DNA from: Borrelia sp. RT5S
GTDB lineage: Bacteria > Spirochaetota > Spirochaetia > Borreliales > Borreliaceae
DNA length: 64,000 bases
Assembly: GCF_021165755.1 (NCBI RefSeq)
Contig: NZ_CP088936.1
Span: forward strand, 248,001 to 312,000
Reading direction: 5' to 3'
The notes below the pieces were generated by a model. The model saw only the letters and a program-made list of their open reading frames with translations. It searched no databases and was not told the DNA's origin. This document shows, piece by piece, positions 17,565 through 27,286 of the stretch. The translations under genes and the position numbers were made by a program. Each line of letters opens with the position of its first letter. Positions within the stretch are counted from its first letter, which is position 1.

Positions 17565-19981
17565 AATAATAACTTGATGACATCACCCATATTACTAACT
17601 GGATGAAAATTTATTCCGCTCTTGATGTTGATAGGAATCTCATCAAGATCTGATTTATTTGCCATAGGAATAATAATATGCTCAACCCCGTTTCGTTTAG
17701 CCGCAATTATTTTCTCTCTTAGCCCTCCAATAGCCATCACATTACCCGTTAATGACAATTCCCCAGTCATAGCCAGATGAGGCCTGACCTCTTTATTAAG
17801 AGCTAGCGATATAAAAGCACTAGCAATTGTAATGCCAGCAGAAGGCCCATCTTTAGGAATAGCTCCCTCTGGAATATGTAAGTGAATCATATACTTTTCA
17901 AAAAAAGATTTATTTATACCTAAAGTATTTCTAATGCTGTTTACATAGGTAAACGCAATGTTAGCAGATTCCTTCATAACATCACCAAGTCTACCCGTCA
18001 ATTTAATTCCAGCAGACTTAGCTTCAGTTTTAACAGTCTCAATTATCAAGGTTGAACCACCATAATTAGTCCAAGCAAGACCCATTACCATGCCTGGAGA
18101 CATAGCCTTTTTTAAAAATTCTTCTCCTCTAAATATAGGCACACCAATATATTCTTCCAAATTCTCCCTAGATATTTGGTACGATTTAATAGAATCGTCC
18201 TCAACAAGCTTTCTTGCAACTTTTCTTACAATCTTCTTTATATACTTTTCAAAATTTCTCAGCCCATTGTCTCTTGCGTATTCTCTAACAATCTGAACAA
18301 GAGCTGATCCTTGAAATTTTAAGGAATCTTTACTAACTCCATTCTCCTTTAAAACCTTAGAAATTAAATATTTTCTTGCTATTTCTATTTTCTCATCATC
18401 AACATATCCTGATAACTGGATCACTTCCATTCTATTTAATAAAGGATTGGGGATCGTTTCAACAGAATTGGCCGTTAAAATAAAAAACACATTAGAAATA
18501 TTGAAAGGCAGGTCAAGATAATGATCCCTAAAATTAATATTCTGCTCCGGATCTAAAACCTCAAGAAGAACTGAAAATGGATCCCCGTAATGCGATACTG
18601 AAACTTTATCAATCTCATCTATTAAAAAAACGGGAGAATTCGTTTTTGTAATCCTTAATCCCTGAATAATCTTTCCGGGCAAGGCACCAACATAAGTCCT
18701 TCTATGCCCCTTAATCTCTGATTCATCTCTCATACCACCCACGGAAAACCTGAAAAATTTTGTCTTAAGAACCCTAGCAATAGCTGTTCCTATTGAAGTC
18801 TTACCAACACCAGGAGGCCCAACTAAAAGCATGATAGCTCCCCTTTGGGATTTCCTTAGCTTAAGCACAGAAATATATTCAATAATCCTATCCTTAACTT
18901 CCTTCATTCCATAATGTGTCTTATCTAGTATCTTTTTTGCTTTCTGTAAATCAAACTTATCAAAATCAATTCTAGATTCTTCCCAAGGAAGATTGGTAAT
19001 AAGTTCAAGATAATTTCTAACCACAATATACTCTGAAGAATTTGTCTCAAGAAATGAAAATTTTTCAAGCTCTCTTTCAACTGCTTCCAAAGCTTCACCC
19101 TTTAAAGCCAAAGAGTTAATTTTGCCTTTAAGTTTCATAAAATCGCTATTCTTATCGTCTCCCAAACCAAGTTCAGCCTTAATAGCTTTAAGTTGTTCTT
19201 TTAAAAAGAATTCTTTTTGTTGTTTTTCTAACTTTTCTTGAATACCTCTAGTAATTTTATTTTGAATTTCAATTAAATTTAATTCTTCATAAATCAATTC
19301 CAAAACCTTTCCAAGCCTATCTTTTACACTTAAAGTTTCAAGAATTTCTTGATGAGACTCTTTAGAAGATGAAATCATTCCTGCAACCACATCACATAAT
19401 CTACCCTTATCCTCAATATTGACCATATTTAACTGAACTTCAGGCATTTTTCTATGCGAAAATATCTCTTTTGTCCTGAGTAAAATGCTACTGTACATAG
19501 CCTTCGCCTGTACATCATCCTTCCTAACAGGAATCTGTTTTAAATAATCAACTTCAATTATCGGAAAATCTTCGTTAAGAACAACCTTAACAAATTTAAC
19601 CCTGTCAATAGTTGAAACAAAAATATTGTATCCACCATCAGGAAGATTAATTTTTTTCACTATCTTAGCAGTAATGCCTACAGAATAAACATCTCGTTTA
19701 TAATTGATAGCTACTTTATCACTCTTATTGTCAGTCTTTTCTAAGAATTTATCACGCAAAACAAATAAGGAGACAATACCACTACCCTTATTAACATAAT
19801 CAACAGCTTTCATATCAGAATCAGAAACTATAATAATTGGAATAAACATCCCAGGAAATATAGGATGAGACGGAACTGCGACTAAAGGAACTCTCACGGG
19901 CTTATCAGAATGAGGCAAAATGGCAGCAGAACCACTTGAACGCTTCTTACCCTTAGAGTCATTATTTTTTAGTTCTCCCAT
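17561..19981 (-). CDS. lon: ATP-dependent protease Lon
   Basis: AAA+ serine protease degrading misfolded and regulatory proteins in the cytoplasm; 806 residues. The N-terminal LON substrate-binding domain (VPLVAVPSHPIFPGMFIPI) spans about 30-230. Walker A GPPGVGKTS is near 390 and Walker B FLIDEIDK follows. The C-terminal protease domain has catalytic Ser in PKDGPSAGITIA (about 710) and Lys in REKIIAAKRNG (about 758). An AAGGAGAT ribosome site precedes the ATG. Borrelia carries two Lon proteases; this one corresponds by position to lon-1. It diverges from the recO-like gene and converges on the RND gene. Confidence 0.96.
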   Translation of the reverse strand: MGELKNNDSKGKKRSSGSAAILPHSDKPVRVPLVAVPSHPIFPGMFIPIIIVSDSDMKAVDYVNKGSGIVSLFVLRDKFLEKTDNKSDKVAINYKRDVYSVGITAKIVKKINLPDGGYNIFVSTIDRVKFVKVVLNEDFPIIEVDYLKQIPVRKDDVQAKAMYSSILLRTKEIFSHRKMPEVQLNMVNIEDKGRLCDVVAGMISSSKESHQEILETLSVKDRLGKVLELIYEELNLIEIQNKITRGIQEKLEKQQKEFFLKEQLKAIKAELGLGDDKNSDFMKLKGKINSLALKGEALEAVERELEKFSFLETNSSEYIVVRNYLELITNLPWEESRIDFDKFDLQKAKKILDKTHYGMKEVKDRIIEYISVLKLRKSQRGAIMLLVGPPGVGKTSIGTAIARVLKTKFFRFSVGGMRDESEIKGHRRTYVGALPGKIIQGLRITKTNSPVFLIDEIDKVSVSHYGDPFSVLLEVLDPEQNINFRDHYLDLPFNISNVFFILTANSVETIPNPLLNRMEVIQLSGYVDDEKIEIARKYLISKVLKENGVSKDSLKFQGSALVQIVREYARDNGLRNFEKYIKKIVRKVARKLVEDDSIKSYQISRENLEEYIGVPIFRGEEFLKKAMSPGMVMGLAWTNYGGSTLIIETVKTEAKSAGIKLTGRLGDVMKESANIAFTYVNSIRNTLGINKSFFEKYMIHLHIPEGAIPKDGPSAGITIASAFISLALNKEVRPHLAMTGELSLTGNVMAIGGLREKIIAAKRNGVEHIIIPMANKSDLDEIPINIKSGINFHPVSNMGDVIKLLF

Positions 19982-20006
19982 AAAAGATTAAATCTCCTTA
20001 ACCTCA

Positions 20007-20035
20007 ATTATAACAAAAGAAAATTTTTATGAAAA
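20007..20035 (-). promoter_or_regulatory. Promoter of lon
   Basis: On the minus strand TTTTCA (20030-20035) and TATAAT (20007-20012) are 17 nt apart. A start near 20000 would leave a leader of about 20 nt containing the AAGGAGAT ribosome site. The -35 matches four of six consensus bases. Confidence 0.5.
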
Positions 20036-20057
20036 TTCATTCAATATTGAATTTTTT

Positions 20058-20078
20058 TATTATACAATAATGTATAAT
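20058..20078 (+). promoter_or_regulatory. -10-like boxes at the recO-like start
   Basis: TATTAT/TATACA (20058-20066) and TATAAT (20073-20078) lie at the start codon of the next gene, whose ATG is 20077-20079. If the upstream box is used, transcription would start within a few bases of the ATG and give a leaderless or nearly leaderless mRNA. No Shine-Dalgarno is present. Confidence 0.35.
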
Positions 20079-20763
20079 GCAGTTTGACAAAATTAATGCC
20101 ATTGTGCTAACTTCTTATCACAAAAAGAATTATTATCTTTTAAATCTATTTTATTCAAAAGGAATTATTAATACAATAATTTACGGCTCCACAATAAGAA
20201 AATTCAAGTCAAATATTAATAATCTGGTAAAGGCTAATTTTGAGATTGTAAAGGAAAATAATTTGTGTAAAATATTAGAAGTCGATGATGAAGAATTTAT
20301 TTTAAAAGATCTGACTTATGAAAAGCTAGTAATTGTTCATCTTTGGACAAAGCTAATCAGCTTAAGCTTTGATGACGGTGAGTGTTTTGTGTTATTTACA
20401 GAGGCTACGGATGTTCTTAACGATTCGTCTGTTGAGAAGGCAAATTTAGTCGATTTACAATACAAGATAAGATTTCTGGGCATAAAAGGGTTTTTATGCT
20501 TATCAGATTCGTGTTTCACATGCGGCAAACGAATAGAAAATCTTTATTATTACGACATGCATACTAACGGTTTCAACTGCATAAATTGTACTAGCAATAA
20601 AAATCATTATATTGACTCAGAAAGTTTTAAATATTTAGAATTTACGATTCAAGAGAACATAAAGTCTTCCTTGCTCATAGATATAACCAATAAATCAAAA
20701 GCACTTATTGAATTTATGATAAAAAATAAAATAAATACAGAATTTGAACAAGCATTACTCTAA
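20077..20763 (+). CDS. RecO-like DNA repair protein
   Basis: A 228-residue protein with the layout of RecO, which with RecR loads RecA on gapped DNA. The N-terminus INAIVLTSYHKKNYYLLNLF resembles the RecO OB-fold start, a helical middle follows, and then the segment LQYKIRFLGIKGFLCLSDSC leads into a CxxC...CxxC zinc site (CFTCGKRI and CINC, about residues 148-174). Similarity is in pattern rather than long identity, so the call is tentative. It lies 22 bp before recJ, which acts in the same RecFOR pathway elsewhere. The ATG has no ribosome site and overlaps a TATAAT. Confidence 0.6.
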   Translation: MQFDKINAIVLTSYHKKNYYLLNLFYSKGIINTIIYGSTIRKFKSNINNLVKANFEIVKENNLCKILEVDDEEFILKDLTYEKLVIVHLWTKLISLSFDDGECFVLFTEATDVLNDSSVEKANLVDLQYKIRFLGIKGFLCLSDSCFTCGKRIENLYYYDMHTNGFNCINCTSNKNHYIDSESFKYLEFTIQENIKSSLLIDITNKSKALIEFMIKNKINTEFEQALL

Positions 20764-20785
20764 ATAGATCAAACTGGAACAAGAA

Positions 20786-22900
20786 ATGAAAATTTGGAAA
20801 AAAAAAGAAATTGATATAAAAAAAGAGAATGTAATAAATATCGCAAAGAAATATAAAATCAGCCTTCTTGAAGCAACGCTACTCATGAGAAGAGAGATTA
20901 AAGAGGAAGACTTTTTATTCTTTATTGAAGATAGCGTAAATTTAATGCACAGTCCATTTTTACTAAAAAACGTAGATAAATTTATTTACAGGATCAATGA
21001 AGCTATTGAAGAGAATGAAAGTGTATTAATCTTTGGAGATAAAGACGCTGACGGAATCACGGCTACGATCATCATGTATGAGACGCTTAAAGATTTTGGC
21101 ATTAATGTAACCTACAAGATACCCTCTAATGGGGAGTTTTATGGAATTACAAAAGAATTGATTGATAAAGCATCTGAGGATAAAATATCAATCGTAATTA
21201 CCGTCGATTGTGGCATTTCCAACATTGAAGAAGCAAATTATGCGAGATCGAAAAATATAGAAGTAATTATTACAGATCACCATCTTCCCAACAAGGAGCT
21301 TGATACAGAAATTATCATCATTAATCCCCATTTAAAAGGCGACCTATCTCCATTTAAAGAAATAGCTGGATGCTATGTCAGCTTTAAAGCATGTCTTGCC
21401 CTATATCTTTCTACTACCGATCTTTATAATAAAAACATTGTGTTTTTATTCTTAGAAAAACTGAATGATAAAATTGTTATTAATGCCATAGAAATACACA
21501 ACTACATTTTAAAAAATCATCTCTTACTAGAAAGCACTGATGATCTACAAATTAATATCAACAAACTAGAAGAGTTTTCAAAAGGCAAATACATAATTGT
21601 ATTTAACAAAAATGAACAAAATCAACTTTTAAATGAATTCTTTAATCAAAAAATAGAAATTGAAACAATTGATATTGGTGAGGCTTTTATAAAAAAGTAT
21701 CCAAAATTCGCTAAGAAAACGCTCAAAGAACTCATTCAAATTACAAAAAATTTTAAATATAGAGAAATTCATATTAAGGACAAGCTTTATTACGTTTTTT
21801 ATAACATTATATTTGAGACAAATAAAGCTTTGCTAAAAAAATGTCTTAAGAACCTTAAATTTGTTGCCATAGGAACCATTGCTGACAATATGCCAATTAT
21901 TAATGAAAATCGAACTGTTGTAAAAGAAGGACTTAAAGAAATTGCGTTAAAGGAAAGAATTCCCATTAACTGTTTACTAAAAGATGCTAACATATTAACA
22001 AAACCAACAATAAGCGCATCAGACATCGCTTTTAAGATTGCCCCTATATTAAATTCAACAGGAAGGCTTGAAAAAGCAGATATTACGATTAAGTTTTTGT
22101 TAACCGAAGACGTTAATAAAATAGAAAACAGGTTTAAAGAAATCAAGAGTATAAATACTTTAAGAAAACGTAAGGAAGATGTTTCTTGGAACACACATAA
22201 CGAGAATACCATTTTCAAAAATGATAAATTCATTGTATGCTATGACAAACATACTCCAAAGGGAATTAGTTCTAGAATGGCAACAAGACTCTCCTCTTAT
22301 TATCAAAAAGTTGCCGTTTTCTTAACAAAACAAGACAACATAATCAAGGGCTCTATAAGATCAAACAACAAAATCAACTCTAAAGATTTAATCTCAATGG
22401 TACCATGTTCTTTACTAATAAATTCTGGAGGCCACAAAGCAGCCGCTGGGTTTACGCTTTATGAGAATGTCTTAAACGAGTTCATTAAGGAACTTGAACT
22501 TGCTATTAATAAAATAGAATACAGCGACCAGTATGAAGACTCTATACTCATTGATGCCGTTATACCTAAAGACTTTAAAAAACAAGAGCTTTTAAAAATA
22601 GTCGACTTATTTGAGCCTTATGGACATGGATTTAGAGAATTTACCTTAGCAATGGAGGACGTGCTCATCCAAGATCTCAGAACAATTGATAAAAATGGCA
22701 CCTCAAAGCATATAAGCATGAAAATTAAAAATAATCAAGACCAGTACAGGGCCATTTACTTTAATGGGACCCAAAACATTCAAGATCTCGGCATTAAGGA
22801 TGGACAAAATATAGACATAATATTCACAGTTAGCGAAGACTTCTACAGTCAAGGTGATAAAATACTAAAAATTATGGACATTAAAAAGAGATCAAATTAA
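20786..22900 (+). CDS. recJ: Single-stranded-DNA exonuclease RecJ
   Basis: 5'-3' exonuclease on single-stranded DNA in recombination and mismatch repair; 704 residues. The DHH domain carries GDKDADGITATIIMYE, VITVDCGISN and ITDHHLPN (near residue 163). The DHHA1 domain shows the GGHKAAAGFTL motif (about 550), and a C-terminal OB-like domain follows. An insertion of roughly 130 lysine/isoleucine-rich residues (about 225-350) between the motifs is not part of the RecJ core as I know it. It overlaps the next gene by one base (TAATG), so they are likely co-translated. Confidence 0.93.
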   Translation: MKIWKKKEIDIKKENVINIAKKYKISLLEATLLMRREIKEEDFLFFIEDSVNLMHSPFLLKNVDKFIYRINEAIEENESVLIFGDKDADGITATIIMYETLKDFGINVTYKIPSNGEFYGITKELIDKASEDKISIVITVDCGISNIEEANYARSKNIEVIITDHHLPNKELDTEIIIINPHLKGDLSPFKEIAGCYVSFKACLALYLSTTDLYNKNIVFLFLEKLNDKIVINAIEIHNYILKNHLLLESTDDLQININKLEEFSKGKYIIVFNKNEQNQLLNEFFNQKIEIETIDIGEAFIKKYPKFAKKTLKELIQITKNFKYREIHIKDKLYYVFYNIIFETNKALLKKCLKNLKFVAIGTIADNMPIINENRTVVKEGLKEIALKERIPINCLLKDANILTKPTISASDIAFKIAPILNSTGRLEKADITIKFLLTEDVNKIENRFKEIKSINTLRKRKEDVSWNTHNENTIFKNDKFIVCYDKHTPKGISSRMATRLSSYYQKVAVFLTKQDNIIKGSIRSNNKINSKDLISMVPCSLLINSGGHKAAAGFTLYENVLNEFIKELELAINKIEYSDQYEDSILIDAVIPKDFKKQELLKIVDLFEPYGHGFREFTLAMEDVLIQDLRTIDKNGTSKHISMKIKNNQDQYRAIYFNGTQNIQDLGIKDGQNIDIIFTVSEDFYSQGDKILKIMDIKKRSN

Positions 22901-23835
22901 TGTTTATCGTAAAAAGTTTCTTGCTTATGTTTGTAATCCCATTCAACCTAAGTGCGGTAAGGAATGACGTAGTAAAGGGCTACTATGAAAGGGAAGTCTT
23001 TCAAGGAGAAGTCACTTACTTTGCAAGCAACAAAAATTTTAAAAAAATGTCTCTCCTGAGTAAGAACAAAAATCCTATTTTAAGCTCTTATCCTTTCAAA
23101 TTTGAGGTAGCTAACAAAACATATTACGTAGCGTTATTAGGAATTACACCGATGATTAAAGAAGGAATGAGAGAAATTGAAATAGAATTCGAAAATGGAA
23201 AATATATCAAGGAAATAGAAATAAAAAAATTTGAATTTAGGAAAACAACTGTCGAGCTAGACAAAAAAAAAGCAAAGATTTTCAAGCGTCAAAAATCCGT
23301 AAAAGCGAAAGAACAAGCTCTTATATTATGGAATATAATTGGAAACACAGGAGATACGTCAATATACCACTACGATACCTTAGTTCACCCTATCAAAGAT
23401 CAATATAGAATAAGCAGTCCTTACGGAGATCAGAGAGTTTATATACAAGACAATAAAAAAATATCAAGTCTCACAATGCATAAAGGAAAAGATTATGCCT
23501 CTTTTAAGAAAGAAAAAACACCTATTTTCGCAGCTGGCAGAGGAAAAATAGTATTTGCAAAAGACAGAGAAATTACCGGAAAAACTGTAATTATTCAACA
23601 CTTACCAGGTGTATATACAATTTATCTACATCTATCAAAATTTGGAGTTAAAGAAGACAAAATAGTTCATACCGGAGAGTATATTGGAAATGTTGGAAAC
23701 ACGGGTATTTCTACAGGCCCTCATCTACATTTTGAAGTTAGAGTTAATGGGGTTGCTGTAAATCCAGATTTCTTCCTAAATCATATGCTTATTGACAAAA
23801 ATAAAATAATCAATCATATTGAGAAGGTGAGGTAG
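22900..23835 (+). CDS. Secreted M23 metallopeptidase
   Basis: A 311-residue protein with an N-terminal signal peptide ([19 protein letters not shown]) and a C-terminal LytM domain, so it probably acts on periplasmic peptidoglycan. Zinc ligands are visible as MHKGKDYA, the YLHLSK strand and [10 protein letters not shown]. The first about 140 residues form a lysine-rich beta-strand domain I do not recognise. It is the second of three M23-domain proteins in the window and the only one with a plain signal peptide in place of an anchor. It is coupled by a 1-nt overlap to recJ and followed 16 bp later by rpsU. Confidence 0.85.
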   Translation: MFIVKSFLLMFVIPFNLSAVRNDVVKGYYEREVFQGEVTYFASNKNFKKMSLLSKNKNPILSSYPFKFEVANKTYYVALLGITPMIKEGMREIEIEFENGKYIKEIEIKKFEFRKTTVELDKKKAKIFKRQKSVKAKEQALILWNIIGNTGDTSIYHYDTLVHPIKDQYRISSPYGDQRVYIQDNKKISSLTMHKGKDYASFKKEKTPIFAAGRGKIVFAKDREITGKTVIIQHLPGVYTIYLHLSKFGVKEDKIVHTGEYIGNVGNTGISTGPHLHFEVRVNGVAVNPDFFLNHMLIDKNKIINHIEKVR

Positions 23836-23851
23836 TAAAGGGGGTGATTTT

Positions 23852-24064
23852 TTGGTAACTGTCAACGTGGACAAGAATGAAGGCCTAGAAAAAGCATTGA
23901 AACGTTTTAAGAGGATGATTGAGAAAGAGGCGATAATTCGAGAGTGGAAAAGAAGGGAATATTATGAGAAACCGTCTACCATTCGGGTTAAGAAAGAAAA
24001 GGCGTTTAAAAGAAAGCAGGCAAAAAAAGTCAGAAAATTGAAACAAAAAATTGGAAGACAGTAA
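23852..24064 (+). CDS. rpsU: Ribosomal protein S21
   Basis: Small-subunit ribosomal protein of 70 residues, highly basic in its C-terminal half, with the S21 pattern [15 protein letters not shown] and [19 protein letters not shown]. Start is TTG, 6 nt after a strong GGGGGTGA ribosome site. S21 sits near the anti-Shine-Dalgarno end of 16S rRNA and helps translation start in other bacteria. A strong hairpin follows directly. Confidence 0.95.
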   Translation: MVTVNVDKNEGLEKALKRFKRMIEKEAIIREWKRREYYEKPSTIRVKKEKAFKRKQAKKVRKLKQKIGRQ

Positions 24065-24096
24065 AAAGAGGTATTCAATTCTGAGTACCTCTTTTT
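24063..24096 (+). terminator. Bidirectional terminator between rpsU and ftsK
   Basis: A 14-bp stem (24063-24076 with 24083-24096, one G.U pair) with a 6-nt loop, an A-run on the left arm and a T-run on the right. It overlaps the end of the rpsU stop codon and stands 5 bp from the ftsK stop, so it can end both converging transcripts. Confidence 0.9.
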
Positions 24097-24101
24097 ATAA
24101 A

Positions 24102-26456
24102 CTAAATGAGGACATCTCGTGGCTTTGAGCCTTTCGCAACACCCACATATCCCATCTCTTCCATAAGCTCGATGATTCTTGCGGCTCTGTTGTACCCTAT
24201 CTTTAGGCGTCTTTGCAGATAAGAAGCAGAGGCTTTTCTTGTAGAGCGAACGATTTCAAGAGCTTCATCGAACATGGGTTCGTCTGCCGAGCTAATAGCT
24301 ATCTTTTCCGCTCCACCTACGTTGTCAATGAATATTTCATCGTCAATATAATTTGGAACGCCGAATTTCTTAACCTCCTCAACTAGCCTATATACTTCCC
24401 TTTCATCTAAAAATCCACCTTGAATTCTTTGAGGAAAAGGAGTCGTAGGACTCACATAAAGCATATCACCCTTTCCTAAAAGCTTCTCGGCCCCTGAAAC
24501 TCCAAGAATTATTCTTGAATCCATAGCACTAGCTACCATAAAAGAAATCCTTGAAGGAAAATTAGCCTTTATTACCCCTGTAATAACATCAACGGATGGC
24601 CTTTGAGTGGCAAGGACTAAATGTATCCCAACAGCCCTAGCCATAGCTGCAAGTCTAGAAATCAAATTCTCCAAATCTTTCCTTGCAGAAAGAATAAGAT
24701 CCGCAAATTCATCAATAATAATTACGAGATAGGGAAGAGGGACTTCATTTAATTCCTCTTCCCTCACCTTTCTATTGTAAGAATTAATATCCCTTACAAG
24801 GAAATTATCAAGAAGTACATACCTCCTCTCCATTTCATCAAGACACCAACGAAGAGCCTCTAACGCCCTACGCACATCAGTAATAACAGGAGTTAGTAAA
24901 TGTGGAATATCATTAAAAAGCTTAAGTTCAACTATTTTAGGATCTATCATTATAAGCTTAATCTCATCTGGAGACTTTGAAAAAATAATGGAGGCAATAA
25001 GTGAGTTAACACAAACGGACTTACCAGCCCCAGTAGCTCCTGCTATTAAAAGGTGAGGAGCATTAACAAGATCAAAAACAACATTATCTCCACTAATCTC
25101 TTTACCAAGTGCAAAAGGAATTTTGAAATTATCTCTGAATTCTTTACTATCTATTATCTCTGAAATTAAAATAAACTCACGTCTTTTATTGGGGATTTCA
25201 ATCCCCACAGCTTCCTTACCAGGTATAGGAGCAATAATTCGAACCCTAACTGCTGCAAGCCTTAAGGCAATGTTATCCGATATGGAAGTTATCCTTGAAA
25301 GCTTAATGCCCTTATCTGGACGAACGGCATACATAGTGACAACAGGGCCTTTAATAACGTCAATAAGCTTAGCGTTAATACTAAACTCCCTAAAAGTTTC
25401 CTGTAGAATCATTGATTGTTTTTGTATCTCTCTCTCATATTCGATATCTTCCGTCTCACTCTTGGGTTCTCTTTTATTGAAAACAGAAATATCTATAAAA
25501 TAAGCACTACCAACCTCACTTACTAGTAAATCATCATCTGAAAGTCTGGCAATACTATCTATTATTCCTCTATGCCTTATATCACTGGCCTTAATTTTTC
25601 CACTAGCTACTAGCTTGTTACTATCAGACTTCAACAACGGTCTATGCTCAGATTCATCACTACTTAAATCATACTGCTCACTTCGTAAAGCATGATCTCT
25701 CATCAAGCTCTCATCTGGGAATGACCTATCCAATTCCTTTGGCTGACCAAAAACAGTTTTATCTAAGTTAACACTAGAAGGTGTACTAGATTTTCTTGAA
25801 AATGTATTAAAAGACCACAAAGCCTGATACTCCTCGCCATTAATAACATTACCTTTCCCAACATGAGTTTCATTCCTATCCAAATCATTATCAAAATCTT
25901 CATAAACCTTAATGTCTTTTTTAATCCTTAAAGAGCTCAAAAAAGGAAAATAAGCAAATAAACTTTCAAACAAGACTTGGACCCTAAACACTAAAAACCG
26001 AATCGCATCTAGGATAAAGTCACTTCTCTTAAAGAATAGGTAATTCAAATAACCCCAAATAACAAACTCTAAAATTAACAGAAGAAAAACAAAAAGATTC
26101 CCCATCTCTATTCCAAAATTACTCAAAAACCAATTAATAAAACTAGAACCTTCAAGACTAGAGTTAATTTTTAACCAAAATGTTAGAGTAAAAAATAAAA
26201 TAACCGTATAATTCCAATTAAATATAAATCTCTTACTAAGCATATTGTTCCTGTAAACATACCAATTTACAAGAGGATAGAGTATTAAATAAAATGACAG
26301 AAACGAAAAGGTATTTAGTAGCATTTGCCCTATTAAATTGAAAATAAAAAACACAAATATATTCCCTATGGGAGTTAAGGCCACGCAAAGTGAAAATGAT
26401 ATAATAGCCAACACAAAAAAAAATAAAAATTGAAAATACTGGTAAAACCCCTTCAT
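24102..26456 (-). CDS. ftsK: DNA translocase FtsK/SpoIIIE
   Basis: Hexameric DNA pump at the division septum that clears chromosome ends or dimers; 784 residues. The N-terminal 170 residues hold four or five membrane segments. A variable, charged linker (about 180-300) follows. The motor has Walker A GATGAGKS (about 470) and Walker B LVIIIDEFADLI (about 575), and the C-terminal winged-helix gamma domain (YLQRRLKIGYNRAARIIELM) reads DNA polarity in other bacteria. The host chromosome is linear, so substrate and timing may differ from circular systems (inference). The upstream uppP gene ends 21 bp before its ATG. Confidence 0.95.
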   Translation of the reverse strand: MKGFYQYFQFLFFFVLAIISFSLCVALTPIGNIFVFFIFNLIGQMLLNTFSFLSFYLILYPLVNWYVYRNNMLSKRFIFNWNYTVILFFTLTFWLKINSSLEGSSFINWFLSNFGIEMGNLFVFLLLILEFVIWGYLNYLFFKRSDFILDAIRFLVFRVQVLFESLFAYFPFLSSLRIKKDIKVYEDFDNDLDRNETHVGKGNVINGEEYQALWSFNTFSRKSSTPSSVNLDKTVFGQPKELDRSFPDESLMRDHALRSEQYDLSSDESEHRPLLKSDSNKLVASGKIKASDIRHRGIIDSIARLSDDDLLVSEVGSAYFIDISVFNKREPKSETEDIEYEREIQKQSMILQETFREFSINAKLIDVIKGPVVTMYAVRPDKGIKLSRITSISDNIALRLAAVRVRIIAPIPGKEAVGIEIPNKRREFILISEIIDSKEFRDNFKIPFALGKEISGDNVVFDLVNAPHLLIAGATGAGKSVCVNSLIASIIFSKSPDEIKLIMIDPKIVELKLFNDIPHLLTPVITDVRRALEALRWCLDEMERRYVLLDNFLVRDINSYNRKVREEELNEVPLPYLVIIIDEFADLILSARKDLENLISRLAAMARAVGIHLVLATQRPSVDVITGVIKANFPSRISFMVASAMDSRIILGVSGAEKLLGKGDMLYVSPTTPFPQRIQGGFLDEREVYRLVEEVKKFGVPNYIDDEIFIDNVGGAEKIAISSADEPMFDEALEIVRSTRKASASYLQRRLKIGYNRAARIIELMEEMGYVGVAKGSKPRDVLI

Positions 26457-26477
26457 GCACCACTAGCCCTATTAAAA

Positions 26478-27269
26478 TCAAAGAAAGAAATAAACCACAC
26501 CAGAGAGAAAAAATAAATAAGCTGAAAAATAATAAGCCCTGCTTTCCTTAAGTACTCTGACAAATAAACCTATTGAAAATAGCCCAATAGCAAAAGCAAC
26601 AGCCGCTCCTAAGTTTATTTCAAAAACACTAAAAACCATATTCAAAGCAAACAATTCCTTCTGTTTTAACAATAAACTCCCTAACACAATGGGAATCAAA
26701 GATAAGAACGAAATTTCAAATGCTTTTAACCTGTTAAACCCAAGAAAAATTGAAGCAAAAATTGTAATCCCCGAACGAGAAATACCAGGCATTGCGCCAA
26801 TTCCCTGCATAATCCCAATAAAAACCCCTGAAAACAGAATATTATTTTTCAAATTAAAAATCAAAAGCCTAAATTCAAGTAACAATAATAAAATACCCGT
26901 TAAAACGAAATTTAATAAAACAACACCAAGAGTAAATACTTCTTCAAACATTTCTATAAAAATTCCAACAAACGCCGTAATAAAAGTAATCGTTGCTATA
27001 AGCAATATAGTCTTTAAATTCTCCAAGTCCAGTAAAGTAGTCCTTCTTAAAAAAACCCTCACTAAACTCAGGGAAAGTTCTAATATTCGACTGCGATAAT
27101 AAATCACTACGACTAGAACAGTTGCAAAATGCAAATAAACATCAAATACTATCGGAATCTCTAGTCCCATATACTTCTTCAAAAGCAACAAATGACCCGA
27201 ACTAGAGATAGGCAAAAACTCAGCAATCCCTTGAACAGCTCCTAAAATAATAACCTTAAAAGGATTCAC
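26478..27269 (-). CDS. uppP: Undecaprenyl-diphosphatase
   Basis: Integral membrane phosphatase that recycles undecaprenyl pyrophosphate for peptidoglycan synthesis (BacA/UppP family); 263 residues from GTG 27269. Two family signatures are present: [19 protein letters not shown] near the N-terminus and [15 protein letters not shown] around residue 160, with about eight membrane segments. GTG 27269 (protein MNPFKVI...) is favoured because GAGAAG lies 5 nt before it; the GTG two codons earlier directly abuts that purine run. It lies between the lytic transglycosylase and ftsK genes. Confidence 0.93.
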   Translation of the reverse strand: MNPFKVIILGAVQGIAEFLPISSSGHLLLLKKYMGLEIPIVFDVYLHFATVLVVVIYYRSRILELSLSLVRVFLRRTTLLDLENLKTILLIATITFITAFVGIFIEMFEEVFTLGVVLLNFVLTGILLLLLEFRLLIFNLKNNILFSGVFIGIMQGIGAMPGISRSGITIFASIFLGFNRLKAFEISFLSLIPIVLGSLLLKQKELFALNMVFSVFEINLGAAVAFAIGLFSIGLFVRVLKESRAYYFSAYLFFLSGVVYFFL

Positions 27270-27286
27270 CAGCACTTCTCAACAAC

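Noticed and set aside
25123-25503. 126-codon plus-strand frame within ftsK
   Set aside because: Lies wholly inside the conserved FtsK motor on the other strand; composition is a mirror of that gene.
26236-26481. 81-codon minus-strand frame overlapping the ftsK start and the uppP end
   Set aside because: Out of frame with ftsK, no ribosome site, and its peptide matches only the hydrophobic codon pattern of the ftsK N-terminus.
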